DNA of 64,000 nt from Rhodococcoides kyotonense (lineage in GTDB: Bacteria; Actinomycetota; Actinomycetes; Mycobacteriales; Mycobacteriaceae). Shown here one piece after another: positions 1-8,384 of this stretch (the first letter of the stretch is position 1; the number at the start of each line of letters is the position of its first letter). The position numbers were made by a program, and so were the translations under genes. The notes below the pieces were generated by a model that made no database searches, was not told where the DNA came from, and saw only the letters and a program-made list of their open reading frames with translations. Location of the stretch: the NCBI RefSeq assembly GCF_001645385.1, contig NZ_LVHI01000039.1, forward strand, positions 1 to 64,000, read 5' to 3'.

Positions 1-138
1 TCCATCCTGCTACCACCTTTCTCCTCGCTGCCACCGATACTACGGCGCGGTTAGATGTTGTTCGCACAATCCGCTGGCCCTCGACAACACCGAACTGGGG
101 TAATTAGCAGGAGAACTCGCGACTACCGAACACGACAC

Positions 139-690
139 TTAATCAGTCACGACCGGCCATCGACTGGCCAGCGCTTCGCAGATGGCACGCTGCTCTCCCT
201 CGTCGTGCGTGTGCATCAGCAGCCCTTCGACGGTGAACACCGCAATCATCACTTCGGCGTCGACGGTCTCCGCGGAGACGCCGGCTGCTTCCAGTTCGGC
301 ACGGAACAGACTGCCGGTGAGTAGATGAAAGTTGTTGTGCCACTCCGCTACCGCCGGTGAATGCGCCACGCGAGCATGGACTGTCGTCACCAGGCCGCTC
401 ATCTCGGTCAAACGCCGCACGATCCACAGCACCCGAGCCGCAATCGGCTCACCCGAAATTGCCTGATACATCGGCCAGACGTCGGCCATGACAGCCGAGA
501 CGACCGCGACGAGTACGTCGTCCTTGTCCCCGAAATACCAGTAGATCGTGTTGGCTGCTACCCCGGCTTCCTTCGCCAGCTTGCTCATCGACGTCGTGTC
601 GAACCCGCCCTCGACGAACAACCTGCGCGCCGCCGCGACGATCTCTTCGCGCTTCTCATCGGCAGCTTGCGGTTTCTTGTTCCGCGCCAC
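139..690 (-). CDS. TetR/AcrR family transcriptional repressor
   Basis: DNA-binding regulator that most likely controls the divergent hydrolase-SDR pair. The N-terminal 60 residues carry the TetR helix-turn-helix (EEIVAAARRLFVEGGFDTTSMSKLAKEAG...NTIYWYFGDKDDV), and the remaining 120 residues form the variable ligand-binding helical half. The frame is open from a GTG at 708, with further GTGs at 702 and 690. I prefer 690 because a GGAGG sits at 703-707, about 11 bases upstream, and the protein then begins MARNKKPQ; the 708 start would add six residues. Two copies of TTGAAT-N3-ATTCAA lie directly upstream and are its probable operators. The inducer cannot be read from sequence. Confidence 0.9.
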   Translation of the reverse strand: MARNKKPQAADEKREEIVAAARRLFVEGGFDTTSMSKLAKEAGVAANTIYWYFGDKDDVLVAVVSAVMADVWPMYQAISGEPIAARVLWIVRRLTEMSGLVTTVHARVAHSPAVAEWHNNFHLLTGSLFRAELEAAGVSAETVDAEVMIAVFTVEGLLMHTHDEGEQRAICEALASRWPVVTD

Positions 691-732
691 GGCGACGTTC
701 ACCTCCACGACGATGTTTCTGGAATGGCCACT

Positions 733-782
733 GGCTCTTGAATGGCATTCAAGAGCCTGCTAGCTTGTTGAATACCATTCAA
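733..782. promoter_or_regulatory. Two tandem operator palindromes for the TetR regulator
   Basis: Site 1 (733-757) is a perfect palindrome with arms GGCTCTTGAATG and CATTCAAGAGCC around one central base. Site 2 (768-782) is TTGAAT-acc-ATTCAA. Both contain TTGAAT-N3-ATTCAA and their centres (745 and 775) are 30 bp apart, close to three helical turns, so two dimers could sit on the same DNA face. They lie between the divergent starts of the TetR gene and the hydrolase gene, so one occupied pair could shut off both. Confidence 0.75.
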
Positions 783-803
783 GATACCTCGTGGAGGTTT
801 TCT

Positions 804-1718
804 ATGACGTCTCAGCACAGTTACGTTCGGTCCGATGTCACTTTCGGATCCGGCGACGCGTCGTGCGCAGCCTGGCTCTACCGTCCGGACGGCGTCGCGA
901 ACCCGCCGATCGTCGTGCTCGCGCACGGCTTCGCGGCGTTCCGTGAACTCCGGCTCGACGCGTACGCCGCGCGGTTCGCCCAATCCGGCTATGCCGCATT
1001 CGTCTTCGACTATCGCCATTGGGGTGCCAGCGAGGGTATGCCGCGCCGCATTCTCGACATCGGCAAGCAGCAGGCCGATTGGGCTGCTGCACTCGCCTAT
1101 GTTCGGAGCCTCGACGGCATCGACACACGGCGAGTGGTGGCGTGGGGGTCGTCGTTCGGCGGTGGCCACGTCCTGAAGCTGGCCGCCCGAGACACCGGCC
1201 TGGCCGCTGCGATCGTCCAAGTTCCTCACGTGAGCGGACCCGCGTCGGCGTTCTCCCAATCCCCGGCGTTGGTGGCGCGGCTGATCCTGGGTGGAATCCG
1301 TGACCAAGTCCGGGCATGGACGGGGCGAGCGCCCTACCGCATGGCCGCGGTGGGACGGCCTGGCGACATCGCGATGATGACCTCACCCGGCGCCTACGAG
1401 CTGGTCGAACGCATGGGCGACATGCGTGAGGAACTCCTGGCGGAGAACGACGTCGCCGCCCGGATCGCTCTACGCGTCCCGCTCTACTCCCCCGGGCGCT
1501 ACGCACGCGACGTGAGCGCCCCCGTCCTGGTCCAACTCGCTGCGAAAGACGACGTCACACCGATCGAGAAGGCCCAGGCCGTCGCTCGCCGAATTCCGAA
1601 CGGTGAAGTCCACACCTACGACATCGGCCACTTCGAGCCGTACCTCGATCCCTACTTCGACACCATCGTCGCCGAGCAAATCGATTTCCTCGACCGCCAC
1701 TTGGGAGACCCACGATGA
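804..1718 (+). CDS. Alpha/beta hydrolase
   Basis: Serine hydrolase of 304 residues, cytoplasmic (no signal peptide). The fold is visible as PIVVLAHGFAAFRELRLDAYAARFAQSGYA near the N terminus, the nucleophile elbow GSSFGG at about residues 115-120, and a late Asp/His pair (AAKDDVTP and YDIGHFEPY) completing a triad. The start at 804 is chosen because GGAGG at 793-797 precedes it. The longer open frame from 738 begins inside the operator palindrome. The stop overlaps the next ATG (ATGA), so it is translationally coupled to the SDR gene. Proteins of this type act on esters or small amides; the substrate is unknown. Confidence 0.9.
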   Translation: MTSQHSYVRSDVTFGSGDASCAAWLYRPDGVANPPIVVLAHGFAAFRELRLDAYAARFAQSGYAAFVFDYRHWGASEGMPRRILDIGKQQADWAAALAYVRSLDGIDTRRVVAWGSSFGGGHVLKLAARDTGLAAAIVQVPHVSGPASAFSQSPALVARLILGGIRDQVRAWTGRAPYRMAAVGRPGDIAMMTSPGAYELVERMGDMREELLAENDVAARIALRVPLYSPGRYARDVSAPVLVQLAAKDDVTPIEKAQAVARRIPNGEVHTYDIGHFEPYLDPYFDTIVAEQIDFLDRHLGDPR

Positions 1719-2512
1719 CCACCGACACCGTTCGACGTACAGCCCTCGTCACGGGCGCCTCCGCGGGAATCGGAACCGCATTCGCCCGCCATCTCGCGGC
1801 AGAGGGTCACGACCTCGTTCTGGTCGCCCGACGCGCAGACCGGTTGGAGACGCTCGCACACGAACTGCGTCGGCAACACGGGGTACGCGCCGAGATCGTC
1901 GCGGCCGACTTGAGCGACCCGTCGACTCCAGCCGCGATCGTCGACCGCGCACACGAACTGGACATGCCGATCGACATCCTCGTCAACAACGCAGGGCTGT
2001 CCTCGAGTACCAAATTCTCCGATACACCATGGGAGTCGGTCGCTGCCGAGATTCAGCTGATGGTCACTGCCGTGACCGAGCTGACCCACCGTCTGATACC
2101 CGGAATGAAGGCGCGACGGTGGGGCCGCGTCGTGAATCTTTCGTCCCTCGCCGCGGTGTCTCCGCCGGGAGAAGGCCTGCTCTACACCGGAATCAAGACC
2201 TACGTCCTGAACATGTCCCAATCGCTCGACATGGAGCTGAAGCCCCACGGCATTCACGTCACCGCATTGTGCCCGGGCTTCACTTACAGCGAATTTCACG
2301 ACGTCATGGGCACCCGCGACGCCGCAGACCGCCTACCGGGATTCATGTGGCAGCACCCCGAAGCCGTGGTCCGCGAGGGATGGGCAGCAGTTACCGCAGG
2401 AAAGCCCGTGTGCATACCCGGCGTGGTCAACAAGGTCTCCGCGGCAGCCATGCGGCCCATCCCTGGCCGTATCGGCTACTTCCTCGGGCGGACACTCAAC
2501 CCGTTCAAGTAA
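1715..2512 (+). CDS. Short-chain dehydrogenase/reductase (SDR)
   Basis: NAD(P)-dependent oxidoreductase, 265 residues, classical SDR length. Visible motifs: cofactor-binding TGASAGIG near residue 12, NNAG at about 93, catalytic Ser in NLSSLAAVS and the YxxxK pair in YTGIK. Arg residues after the second strand (VARRADR) suggest NADP(H) preference. It is translationally coupled to the upstream hydrolase (ATGA overlap) and presumably shares its TetR control. A hydrolase plus a reductase fits conversion of an ester or acyl compound and then its ketone or alcohol, but the compound is not identifiable. It ends 10 bases from the convergent EamA gene. Confidence 0.9.
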   Translation: MTTDTVRRTALVTGASAGIGTAFARHLAAEGHDLVLVARRADRLETLAHELRRQHGVRAEIVAADLSDPSTPAAIVDRAHELDMPIDILVNNAGLSSSTKFSDTPWESVAAEIQLMVTAVTELTHRLIPGMKARRWGRVVNLSSLAAVSPPGEGLLYTGIKTYVLNMSQSLDMELKPHGIHVTALCPGFTYSEFHDVMGTRDAADRLPGFMWQHPEAVVREGWAAVTAGKPVCIPGVVNKVSAAAMRPIPGRIGYFLGRTLNPFK

Positions 2513-2522
2513 AGGTTCTTCG

Positions 2523-3488
2523 TCAGAGACCGGTCTGAGCCCGCCTCCGCACACGGTTCTCCCCCAGTTTCACGACGACGACCCCGGCGAGGATCAGCAC
2601 ACCACCGCCGATTTGGACCGCCCGTGGAACTTCGCCCAGCAGTAGCCATGCGAACACCAATGCCGACACCACCTCGGTCAGTCCGACGAACGCTGCCAGT
2701 CGCGAGCCGAGCCGTCGGCCGGCAGCAATTCCACATACGTACGCCACTGCGGCCGTCACGACGCCCAGCACCAGAATCGAGACCCACCACGGCACACTCG
2801 CGCTCGCGAGCACCGCCGAACGCGTCGTCGCGGTGAACGGCACGATGCCGACGAGCCCGGCCAGCAGCAGAATCACTCCGCCACACAACAATCCACCGGC
2901 CGCAAGGGTCAACGGCGGCAGTCCGTTCGATTCGTCGGCCGATACGATCCAGTACACAGCCGCACCCGCCATAGCGCCCAACGCCCACAGGACGCCGATC
3001 GGATTCAGGGAGGTACCCGAGACGAGGTCGAGCACCAGCACCAATCCGACGGCCGCGACTGCTGCACCACCGAACGTCTGCAGCGTGGGACGTTGCTTGT
3101 GCCGCAACCACATCCACAGAACGACGACGACGGGCGACGTGAACTCGATCAACAGCGCCACACCGACCGGCATGTACCCCACCGCGTTGAAGTAGGCCAG
3201 CTGACATCCGGCGACGGCAATGGCCCCGTACGCGACGAGTACACCGATGTTGCGTGACAACACGTTCCATCGTCCACGCAGTGCAAGCAGGCCTGGAACG
3301 AGCAGAACGGCGGCGGCAATCAGAATTCGCGCTGTCACGGCTGCGCCTGCGCTCCACCCCGCGTCGAGCAGACCCTTGGCCAACGGGCCCGACAATCCGA
3401 ACGATGCCGACGACACGAGCGCCAGTCCCAGACCGGACGCGAGACGAGATGGGCGTCGGACCGCGATGTCATCAGTCAAGGAGGTCAT
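2523..3488 (-). CDS. EamA/DMT family transporter
   Basis: Inner-membrane permease of 321 residues with about ten hydrophobic helices and two EamA repeats. Glycine/alanine-rich segments such as GLALVSSASFGLSGPLAKGLLDAGWSAGA (helix 1) and GGGVLILAGVVVVKLGENR at the C terminus are typical. The family exports amino acids or small metabolites. The start at 3488 leaves only 39 bases to the divergent CGNR gene, so the two genes share one small control region and the CGNR protein is a good candidate regulator. The substrate is not determinable. Confidence 0.88.
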   Translation of the reverse strand: MTSLTDDIAVRRPSRLASGLGLALVSSASFGLSGPLAKGLLDAGWSAGAAVTARILIAAAVLLVPGLLALRGRWNVLSRNIGVLVAYGAIAVAGCQLAYFNAVGYMPVGVALLIEFTSPVVVVLWMWLRHKQRPTLQTFGGAAVAAVGLVLVLDLVSGTSLNPIGVLWALGAMAGAAVYWIVSADESNGLPPLTLAAGGLLCGGVILLLAGLVGIVPFTATTRSAVLASASVPWWVSILVLGVVTAAVAYVCGIAAGRRLGSRLAAFVGLTEVVSALVFAWLLLGEVPRAVQIGGGVLILAGVVVVKLGENRVRRRAQTGL

Positions 3489-3527
3489 GACTCATGACGG
3501 TAGAAGGTGAAGATGTAAGGTGTCAAT

Positions 3528-4079
3528 ATGGTTTTCGCTCATGACACGGAGAGCGCGTTGGTGTCAGCGGTCGCCCTGGCCAACTCGGCCGAGAATCCCG
3601 ACACACTCGAGACTCGAGCCGACCTGCGCGAGTTCTACCGGAACCACGAATACACCGGCCGATTCGACGGCGACGAGCACGAGCTGATTGCAGTTCGCGA
3701 CCTGCGACCACTGCTCAGGCAGTTGCTGACGAGCGACCGCGACTCTGCGGTCGACGTCGTCAATCACATCCTCGCCGACGCGAATGCTCTCCCGCGTCTC
3801 GTGCGACATGGCGACACCGACTGGCATCTACACGCGGTCGGCGACGACCGTCCCTTCGCGGAACGCATCGCCGTCGAATCCGCTATGGCGATGATCGACG
3901 TCATCCGGTCGAACGAGATGTCGAGACTGCAGATTTGCGCCGCCGACTGCGACGGGATCGTCCTCGACCTCTCGCGCAACCGATCGCGCAAGTTCTGTAG
4001 CACGGCATGTGGCAACCGCACCGCAGTAGCGGCATATCGGAGTCGACAGAGCGAACGGGAACCGTCGGCCGAGGAATGA
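3528..4079 (+). CDS. CGNR zinc-finger transcriptional regulator (ABATE domain)
   Basis: Putative DNA-binding protein of 183 residues. The N-terminal 120 residues match the putative stress-binding ABATE-type domain in layout (VALANSAENPDTLETRADLREFY). The C-terminal 45 residues form the CGNR zinc finger: C-x3-C (CAADC), then CSTACGNR and AAYRSRQ, the named motif of the family. It sits 39 bases from the divergent EamA transporter, which suggests local regulation. The start at 3528 follows an AAGGTG at 3508-3513, a weak ribosome-binding site. Ligand unknown. Confidence 0.87.
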   Translation: MVFAHDTESALVSAVALANSAENPDTLETRADLREFYRNHEYTGRFDGDEHELIAVRDLRPLLRQLLTSDRDSAVDVVNHILADANALPRLVRHGDTDWHLHAVGDDRPFAERIAVESAMAMIDVIRSNEMSRLQICAADCDGIVLDLSRNRSRKFCSTACGNRTAVAAYRSRQSEREPSAEE

Positions 4080-4114
4080 AGGAAGCGACGTATCTCGTCC
4101 TTCCACTGTCAATC

Positions 4115-4147
4115 TATAGCGCACCCGGGGCCTTGCGGCAAGGCCCC
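4115..4147 (+). promoter_or_regulatory. Rifamycin-associated-element-like inverted repeat and -10 box
   Basis: A perfect inverted repeat, arms GGGGCCTTGC and GCAAGGCCCC around a single G, occupies 4127-4147. A TATAGC hexamer (4115-4120) lies just upstream, putting a transcription start at about the first base of the repeat. Its sequence and placement upstream of a HelD-type gene match, from memory, the rifamycin-associated element (RAE) described in front of rifamycin resistance genes of actinobacteria (arr, rph, rox, helR). The repeat ends 54 bases before the ATG of the helicase gene. Confidence 0.75.
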
Positions 4148-4201
4148 GTCCGTCCCTCATACTCGTGGACCCAACGCTTCGACCAGCGGAAACGAGAAAA
4201 C

Positions 4202-6376
4202 ATGAGTGGGAAACCGCAGACTGCCGACAGTGCCTTCGACCTTCCCGCGCACCTGCGCCACAAGAACGACCCGACTCTGATCGCCCACGACGAGGCCTTC
4301 TTCGCATCCGTCGCCGCGAGTCTCGAGCGCTCCATCACGGACTTGCTCGCTCGGCTCGACGCCACAAGGAAAGCGCCCGTCGAGATAGGTCGAGAAGCGC
4401 TCGAACGCGACATGGAGGTGCATCGGCTGAACGCTCGTATCCGGACGATGCGTCGGTACGGCCTCGATCTCTGCCTGGGCCACATCGTGAAAGCAGGTAG
4501 CGGCCGGACGGTCTACATCGGGCGACTCGGCCTGGTGGACTCGAACGGCGACCAGCTGCTGATCGACTGGCGCTCCCCTGCTGCCGAACCGTTTTTCGGC
4601 GCGACGCATGCACAGCCGATGGGCCTCGAACGACGTCGACGCTATCGCTGGACCCGGGGCCGAATCAGCGACTACTGGGACGAGGTCTTCACCGCCGACG
4701 GCTACGACGGTCCGCGCAAGGCAGCGCTCGACGATCAATCGGCGTTCATCGCGAGTCTCGGCGGTTCGCGGTCGCCGAAGATGCGCGACGTCCTGGGCAC
4801 GATCCAGGCCGATCAGGATGCGATCGTTCGGGCCGGGTCGTCCGGAGCGCTCGTCGTCGACGGTGGGCCGGGGACGGGCAAGACCGTCGTCGCGCTGCAC
4901 CGTACGGCTTATCTGCTCTACGCCGATCCACGTCTCGGGCGGGGCCACGGCGGCGTGTTGTTCGTGGGACCGCACAAGCCCTATCTCGCATACGTGTCCG
5001 ATGTCCTACCCAGTCTCGGCGAAGAAGGCGTCGCCACCTGTACGCTCGCGGACCTCGTGTCCGAGGGCGAGAGAGCCGTCCCTGAGACGGATGCCGAGGT
5101 GGCCAGGCTGAAGTCCTCCGTCGAACTCGTCCGTGCGATCGACAAGGCGGTTGCGTTCTACGAACAGCCACCGAAGACGGGCATGACCGTCGAGACCGAG
5201 TGGGCGAACATCCAACTGACCCCGGACGATTGGACGGAGGCGTTCGACGCACCGGACCCCGGGACACCGCACAACGAGGCGCGCGAGATCATCTGGGATG
5301 CATTGATCGCCATTCTGATGGACAAGTACGCAGGTGACGAGCCGTTATCGTCGGTGCGGAAGTCGTTGCAGGAGAACGACGATCTGCGCACCGCGCTCGA
5401 CAGCGCGTGGACTCTGATCGAGGCTGCCGACCTGGTCGGCGATCTGTGGTCGGTGCCGGCCTATCTGCGTCACTGCGCGCCCTGGCTGTCGGCGACCGAC
5501 GTTCGCACGCTGTACCGCGTCGATGCGCACAAGTGGACGACCGCCGATCTTCCGTTGCTCGACGCTGCGCGTGCACGTTTGGGTGACCCGGAAACCGCAC
5601 GGAGACAACGCCGTCGGTCCGCGGCTGCCGCAGCCGAGCGTTGTCGGATGGACAGGGTGGTCGACGAACTTCTTCAACTCGACGACGAGGACGGTTTGAT
5701 GGCCCAGCTGCGTCAGGACGGCATTCGCGACGCGCTCGTCGACGGCGCCGCGGTTCCCGACGTCGACCCCGACCGCCTGGCCGGGCCGTTTGCTCACGTC
5801 GTCGTCGACGAGGCGCAGGAACTGACCGACGCCGAATGGCAGATGTTGTTGTTGCGCTGCCCTTCTCACAGTTTCACGATCGTCGGAGACCGGGCGCAGG
5901 CACGTCACGGGTTCGTCGAGACATGGCAGGAACGATTGGAGAGAACAGGACTGAGGCGCGTCCAGATGGCGTCGTTGAGCATGAACTACCGGACGCCGGA
6001 AGAAGTCATGACCGTGGCCGAGCCCGTCATCAAGGCGGCGCTTCCCGACGCAGGCGTTCCGAAGTCCATCCGTCGCAGCGGAATTCCCGTCGTCCATGCG
6101 CCGGTTGTCCAGCTCGACCAGATCGTCGACGCATGGACCGACAGCAATCCCGACGGAATCGGGTGTGTCATCGGACGCCCAGCTTTTCGCGCCAGGGACA
6201 GGATTTCGTCGCTGTCGCCGGAACTGGCGAAAGGACTCGAGTTCGATCTGGTGGTGGTCGTCGATCCGGAGTCGTTCGGATCCGGTATCGAAGGTGCCGT
6301 CGATCGGTACGTCGCGATGACCCGTGCGACGCAGAAGCTCGTCGTGCTGACTACGAGTGGTGCCGAACGATGTTGA
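4202..6376 (+). CDS. helR: HelD/HelR-type RNA polymerase-associated ATPase
   Basis: Superfamily 1 helicase-like ATPase of 724 residues. HelD proteins recycle stalled RNA polymerase; the HelR subgroup dislodges rifamycin from it. Visible: N-terminal helical region with an early coiled arm (SLERSITDLLARLDATRKAPVEIG), Walker A in GGPGTGKTVVALHR at about 220, a long insertion, Walker B-like VVVDEAQELTDAEWQ at about 535, SMNYRTPEEV (motif IV) and the C-terminal VAMTRATQKLVVLTT. The frame is open upstream to 4007 but the ATG at 4202 is preferred because the promoter-like RAE lies at 4115-4147. HelD versus HelR is inferred mainly from that upstream element. The 3' end overlaps the convergent broken VOC gene by 26 bases. 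Confidence 0.88.
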   Translation: MSGKPQTADSAFDLPAHLRHKNDPTLIAHDEAFFASVAASLERSITDLLARLDATRKAPVEIGREALERDMEVHRLNARIRTMRRYGLDLCLGHIVKAGSGRTVYIGRLGLVDSNGDQLLIDWRSPAAEPFFGATHAQPMGLERRRRYRWTRGRISDYWDEVFTADGYDGPRKAALDDQSAFIASLGGSRSPKMRDVLGTIQADQDAIVRAGSSGALVVDGGPGTGKTVVALHRTAYLLYADPRLGRGHGGVLFVGPHKPYLAYVSDVLPSLGEEGVATCTLADLVSEGERAVPETDAEVARLKSSVELVRAIDKAVAFYEQPPKTGMTVETEWANIQLTPDDWTEAFDAPDPGTPHNEAREIIWDALIAILMDKYAGDEPLSSVRKSLQENDDLRTALDSAWTLIEAADLVGDLWSVPAYLRHCAPWLSATDVRTLYRVDAHKWTTADLPLLDAARARLGDPETARRQRRRSAAAAAERCRMDRVVDELLQLDDEDGLMAQLRQDGIRDALVDGAAVPDVDPDRLAGPFAHVVVDEAQELTDAEWQMLLLRCPSHSFTIVGDRAQARHGFVETWQERLERTGLRRVQMASLSMNYRTPEEVMTVAEPVIKAALPDAGVPKSIRRSGIPVVHAPVVQLDQIVDAWTDSNPDGIGCVIGRPAFRARDRISSLSPELAKGLEFDLVVVVDPESFGSGIEGAVDRYVAMTRATQKLVVLTTSGAERC

Positions 6377-6703
6377 CGACGTTGCCGTCGGGGGCGCGGA
6401 CGAGGAATCGCCGCACTCCCCACGCTTCGGTCGTCAGCGGGTGGACGATGTCGTAGCCGAGGCGTTCGGCTTCCTCGTACGCGGCATCGACGTCGTCGAC
6501 CATCACCGACATGACGGAGTCCGCTGGTGAGGTTGCGTCACCGGTGACCACCTGCACGCTCGACTTCCCGTCGGGCGTCGTGAAGCGGGCCACCCAGCCG
6601 AGATCGAACTCCTTGTTCTCGGACCGAGGAATTCGCCGTAGAAGCTCTTGGACTGCTCGATGTTCCCGACTGCAAGATTCGGGACGATCTTACGCACTCG
6701 CAT
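6351..6703 (-). pseudogene. VOC/glyoxalase-family protein, frameshifted
   Basis: Remnant of a vicinal-oxygen-chelate protein of about 117 residues. The N-terminal half starts at an ATG (6703) after AGGAGAG and reads MRVRKIVPNLAVGNIEQSKSFYGEFLG. The C-terminal half is in another frame, FDLGWVARFTTPDGKSSVQVV...APDGNVVNIVRHHS. The frame is lost near 6621-6628: inserting one base there (GGTCCGAG to GGTCTCGAG) restores GLENKEFDLGWVARF. Both halves match bleomycin-resistance/glyoxalase architecture, so this was one gene. It may be a true single-base deletion or an assembly error. Any product would be non-functional unless the shift is corrected. Confidence 0.8.
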
Positions 6704-6826
6704 CGGCTCTCCTCGTGACGACCAGTGACGACCAGGCCAGCGTAGTGACGGCTCGAGGAACATGGGTACGGTTTCGCGTCGCGGAGCCGGTCCTATTCCG
6801 GCAGGTGCAGTACGTACACTTCGTCC

Positions 6827-7621
6827 ATGGCACTCGACCACGGTGATCCCGGTGACGCACCCTCGACTCCTCCCCCGCTGACCGAGACCGAAACGGTGCG
6901 ACGGCCCACCGCGGCCGAAGAAGCCCGAACCGTTGCCGCGTCGACCAACATCGCGACCCTCGCGAGCCTGACGGCAGACGGCGACCCATGGGCGTCGTAC
7001 ATCACCTACGGGCTCGTGGACGGCTCCCCTGTCCTGTGTGTGTCACGGATGGCCGAGCACGGGCGCAACCTTCTGCACGATGCGCGGGCGAGCCTGGCCA
7101 TCGTTGCTCCCGAGTCCGCGAGCGATCCCCTGTCCGTCTCTCGGGTGACGTTGGCGGGCGTCGTCGAGTCGCCACGTGACGACGAACTGGACGCGGCCCG
7201 CGAAGCCCACCTCGCGGCGGTACCCGCAGCGAAGTACTACATCGACTACAGCGACTTCACGCTCTGGATTCTGCGTGTCCACCGGGCGCGGTGGGTCGGC
7301 GGGTACGGCCGCATGGATTCGGCGACCGCCGAGGACTACGCGGCCGCAGCCGCGGATCCCGTTTCGCCGCACGCCGCGTCGGCGATCACGCATTTGAACG
7401 ACGACCACGCTGATTCACTGCTCGCCATGGCGCAACGTCTCGGCGGTTACCCCGACGCGACCGCGGCAACCTGCACGTCGGCCGACCGCTACGGTCTCGA
7501 TCTCAGCGTGCGGACGCCGCGCGGCAATGCGACGACGCGCGTCGGATATGCACACCCCATCGATGCGATCGACGAGCTTCGTTCGGCGACAGTCGAATTG
7601 GCTCGACGCGCGCGAGGATGA
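6827..7621 (+). CDS. HugZ-like flavin-fold protein with DUF2470 domain
   Basis: Protein of 264 residues in two parts. Residues 25-170 form a pyridoxamine 5'-phosphate oxidase-like split barrel (TNIATLASLTADGDPWASYITY, then SRMAEHGRNLLHDARASL). Residues 180-264 form a DUF2470-type domain (ITHLNDDHADSLLAMAQRLGG, ending in YAHPIDAIDELRSATVELAR). The same pairing is found in HugZ-type haem-utilisation proteins, where the barrel binds haem and opens the ring. Whether this one binds haem or a flavin is not decidable here. No operon partner is evident. Confidence 0.82.
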   Translation: MALDHGDPGDAPSTPPPLTETETVRRPTAAEEARTVAASTNIATLASLTADGDPWASYITYGLVDGSPVLCVSRMAEHGRNLLHDARASLAIVAPESASDPLSVSRVTLAGVVESPRDDELDAAREAHLAAVPAAKYYIDYSDFTLWILRVHRARWVGGYGRMDSATAEDYAAAAADPVSPHAASAITHLNDDHADSLLAMAQRLGGYPDATAATCTSADRYGLDLSVRTPRGNATTRVGYAHPIDAIDELRSATVELARRARG

Positions 7622-7627
7622 ACGCAT

Positions 7628-8284
7628 TCACCACTTGTCGATGTGCAGAACGGAGTCGATCGGTTCCCGGGGCGCGGGCTTGAACGTCTCGCCGGTAAAG
7701 TACGCCGTCGGCATCAACGCTGCCTGGTGGAAGCCTTGCGGAATGCCGAGAAGGTCGGCCACCTCGGCTTCACGCGACAGATGCAGTGTGGTCCACGCCG
7801 TTCCCAGACCTCGCGCACGCGCAGCGAGCGAGTAGCTCCAGACGGCGGGCAGTAGCGATCCCCACAGTCCCGCCTGATTGCCTGCGGGCAACTCGACAGC
7901 TCCGCGGATGCACGGAATGACCAGGACCGGAACCTCGCCCATGTGCTCCCCCAGCCACGCGACACTGTCTCCGACCCGCCGCTGGACCGGAGCTCGGTCG
8001 GGGTCGTCGGAGAACAGCTTCGCTGCAGAACCGCGGGAGTCGAGGTACTTCTCGACTTCCTCGCGATAGATTTCGCCCAGCTGAGCGCGCAGCGATCTGT
8101 CGGTCACCACCATCCATTGCCAGCCTTGACGGTTCGAACCCGACGGAGCCTGCAGGGCGATCTCGAGACATTCGCGAATGAGTTCGACGGGAACCTCTTT
8201 GGACAGGTCCAGCCGTTTACGCACGGTCCTCGTGGTAGTCAGCAGCTCGTCGGGTGTCAGGTCGAGAACAGGAAACGACGTCAT
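7628..8284 (-). CDS. Nitroreductase family protein
   Basis: FMN-dependent NAD(P)H oxidoreductase, 218 residues, usual size for the family. Motifs: TRTVRKRLDL (start of the FMN-binding region, Arg contacts phosphate), APSGSNRQGWQWMVVTD at about 48-64 and the C-terminal GLGTAWTTLHL, corresponding to the conserved segment that caps the flavin. It ends 7 bases from the convergent HugZ-like gene. The natural substrate is unknown; relatives reduce nitroaromatics, quinones or enones. Confidence 0.88.
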   Translation of the reverse strand: MTSFPVLDLTPDELLTTTRTVRKRLDLSKEVPVELIRECLEIALQAPSGSNRQGWQWMVVTDRSLRAQLGEIYREEVEKYLDSRGSAAKLFSDDPDRAPVQRRVGDSVAWLGEHMGEVPVLVIPCIRGAVELPAGNQAGLWGSLLPAVWSYSLAARARGLGTAWTTLHLSREAEVADLLGIPQGFHQAALMPTAYFTGETFKPAPREPIDSVLHIDKW

Positions 8285-8334
8285 TCCTCGAGTGTGTCAC
8301 CGACGGGTCGACGACTCAAAGACGTGGCCTCCGA

Positions 8335-8380
8335 CCCGTGCGCGGATAGTTGTCAGGGGGTGGGACTATCCGCGCACGGG
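8335..8380 (-). terminator. Hairpin terminator of the sugar ABC operon
   Basis: Perfect 16-bp stem (8335-8350 with 8365-8380, arms starting CCCGTGCGCGGATAGT) around a 14-base loop, beginning 4 bases after the ATPase stop codon. No strong U-tract follows, as is usual in high-GC actinobacteria. Confidence 0.7.
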
Positions 8381-8384
8381 CGCG

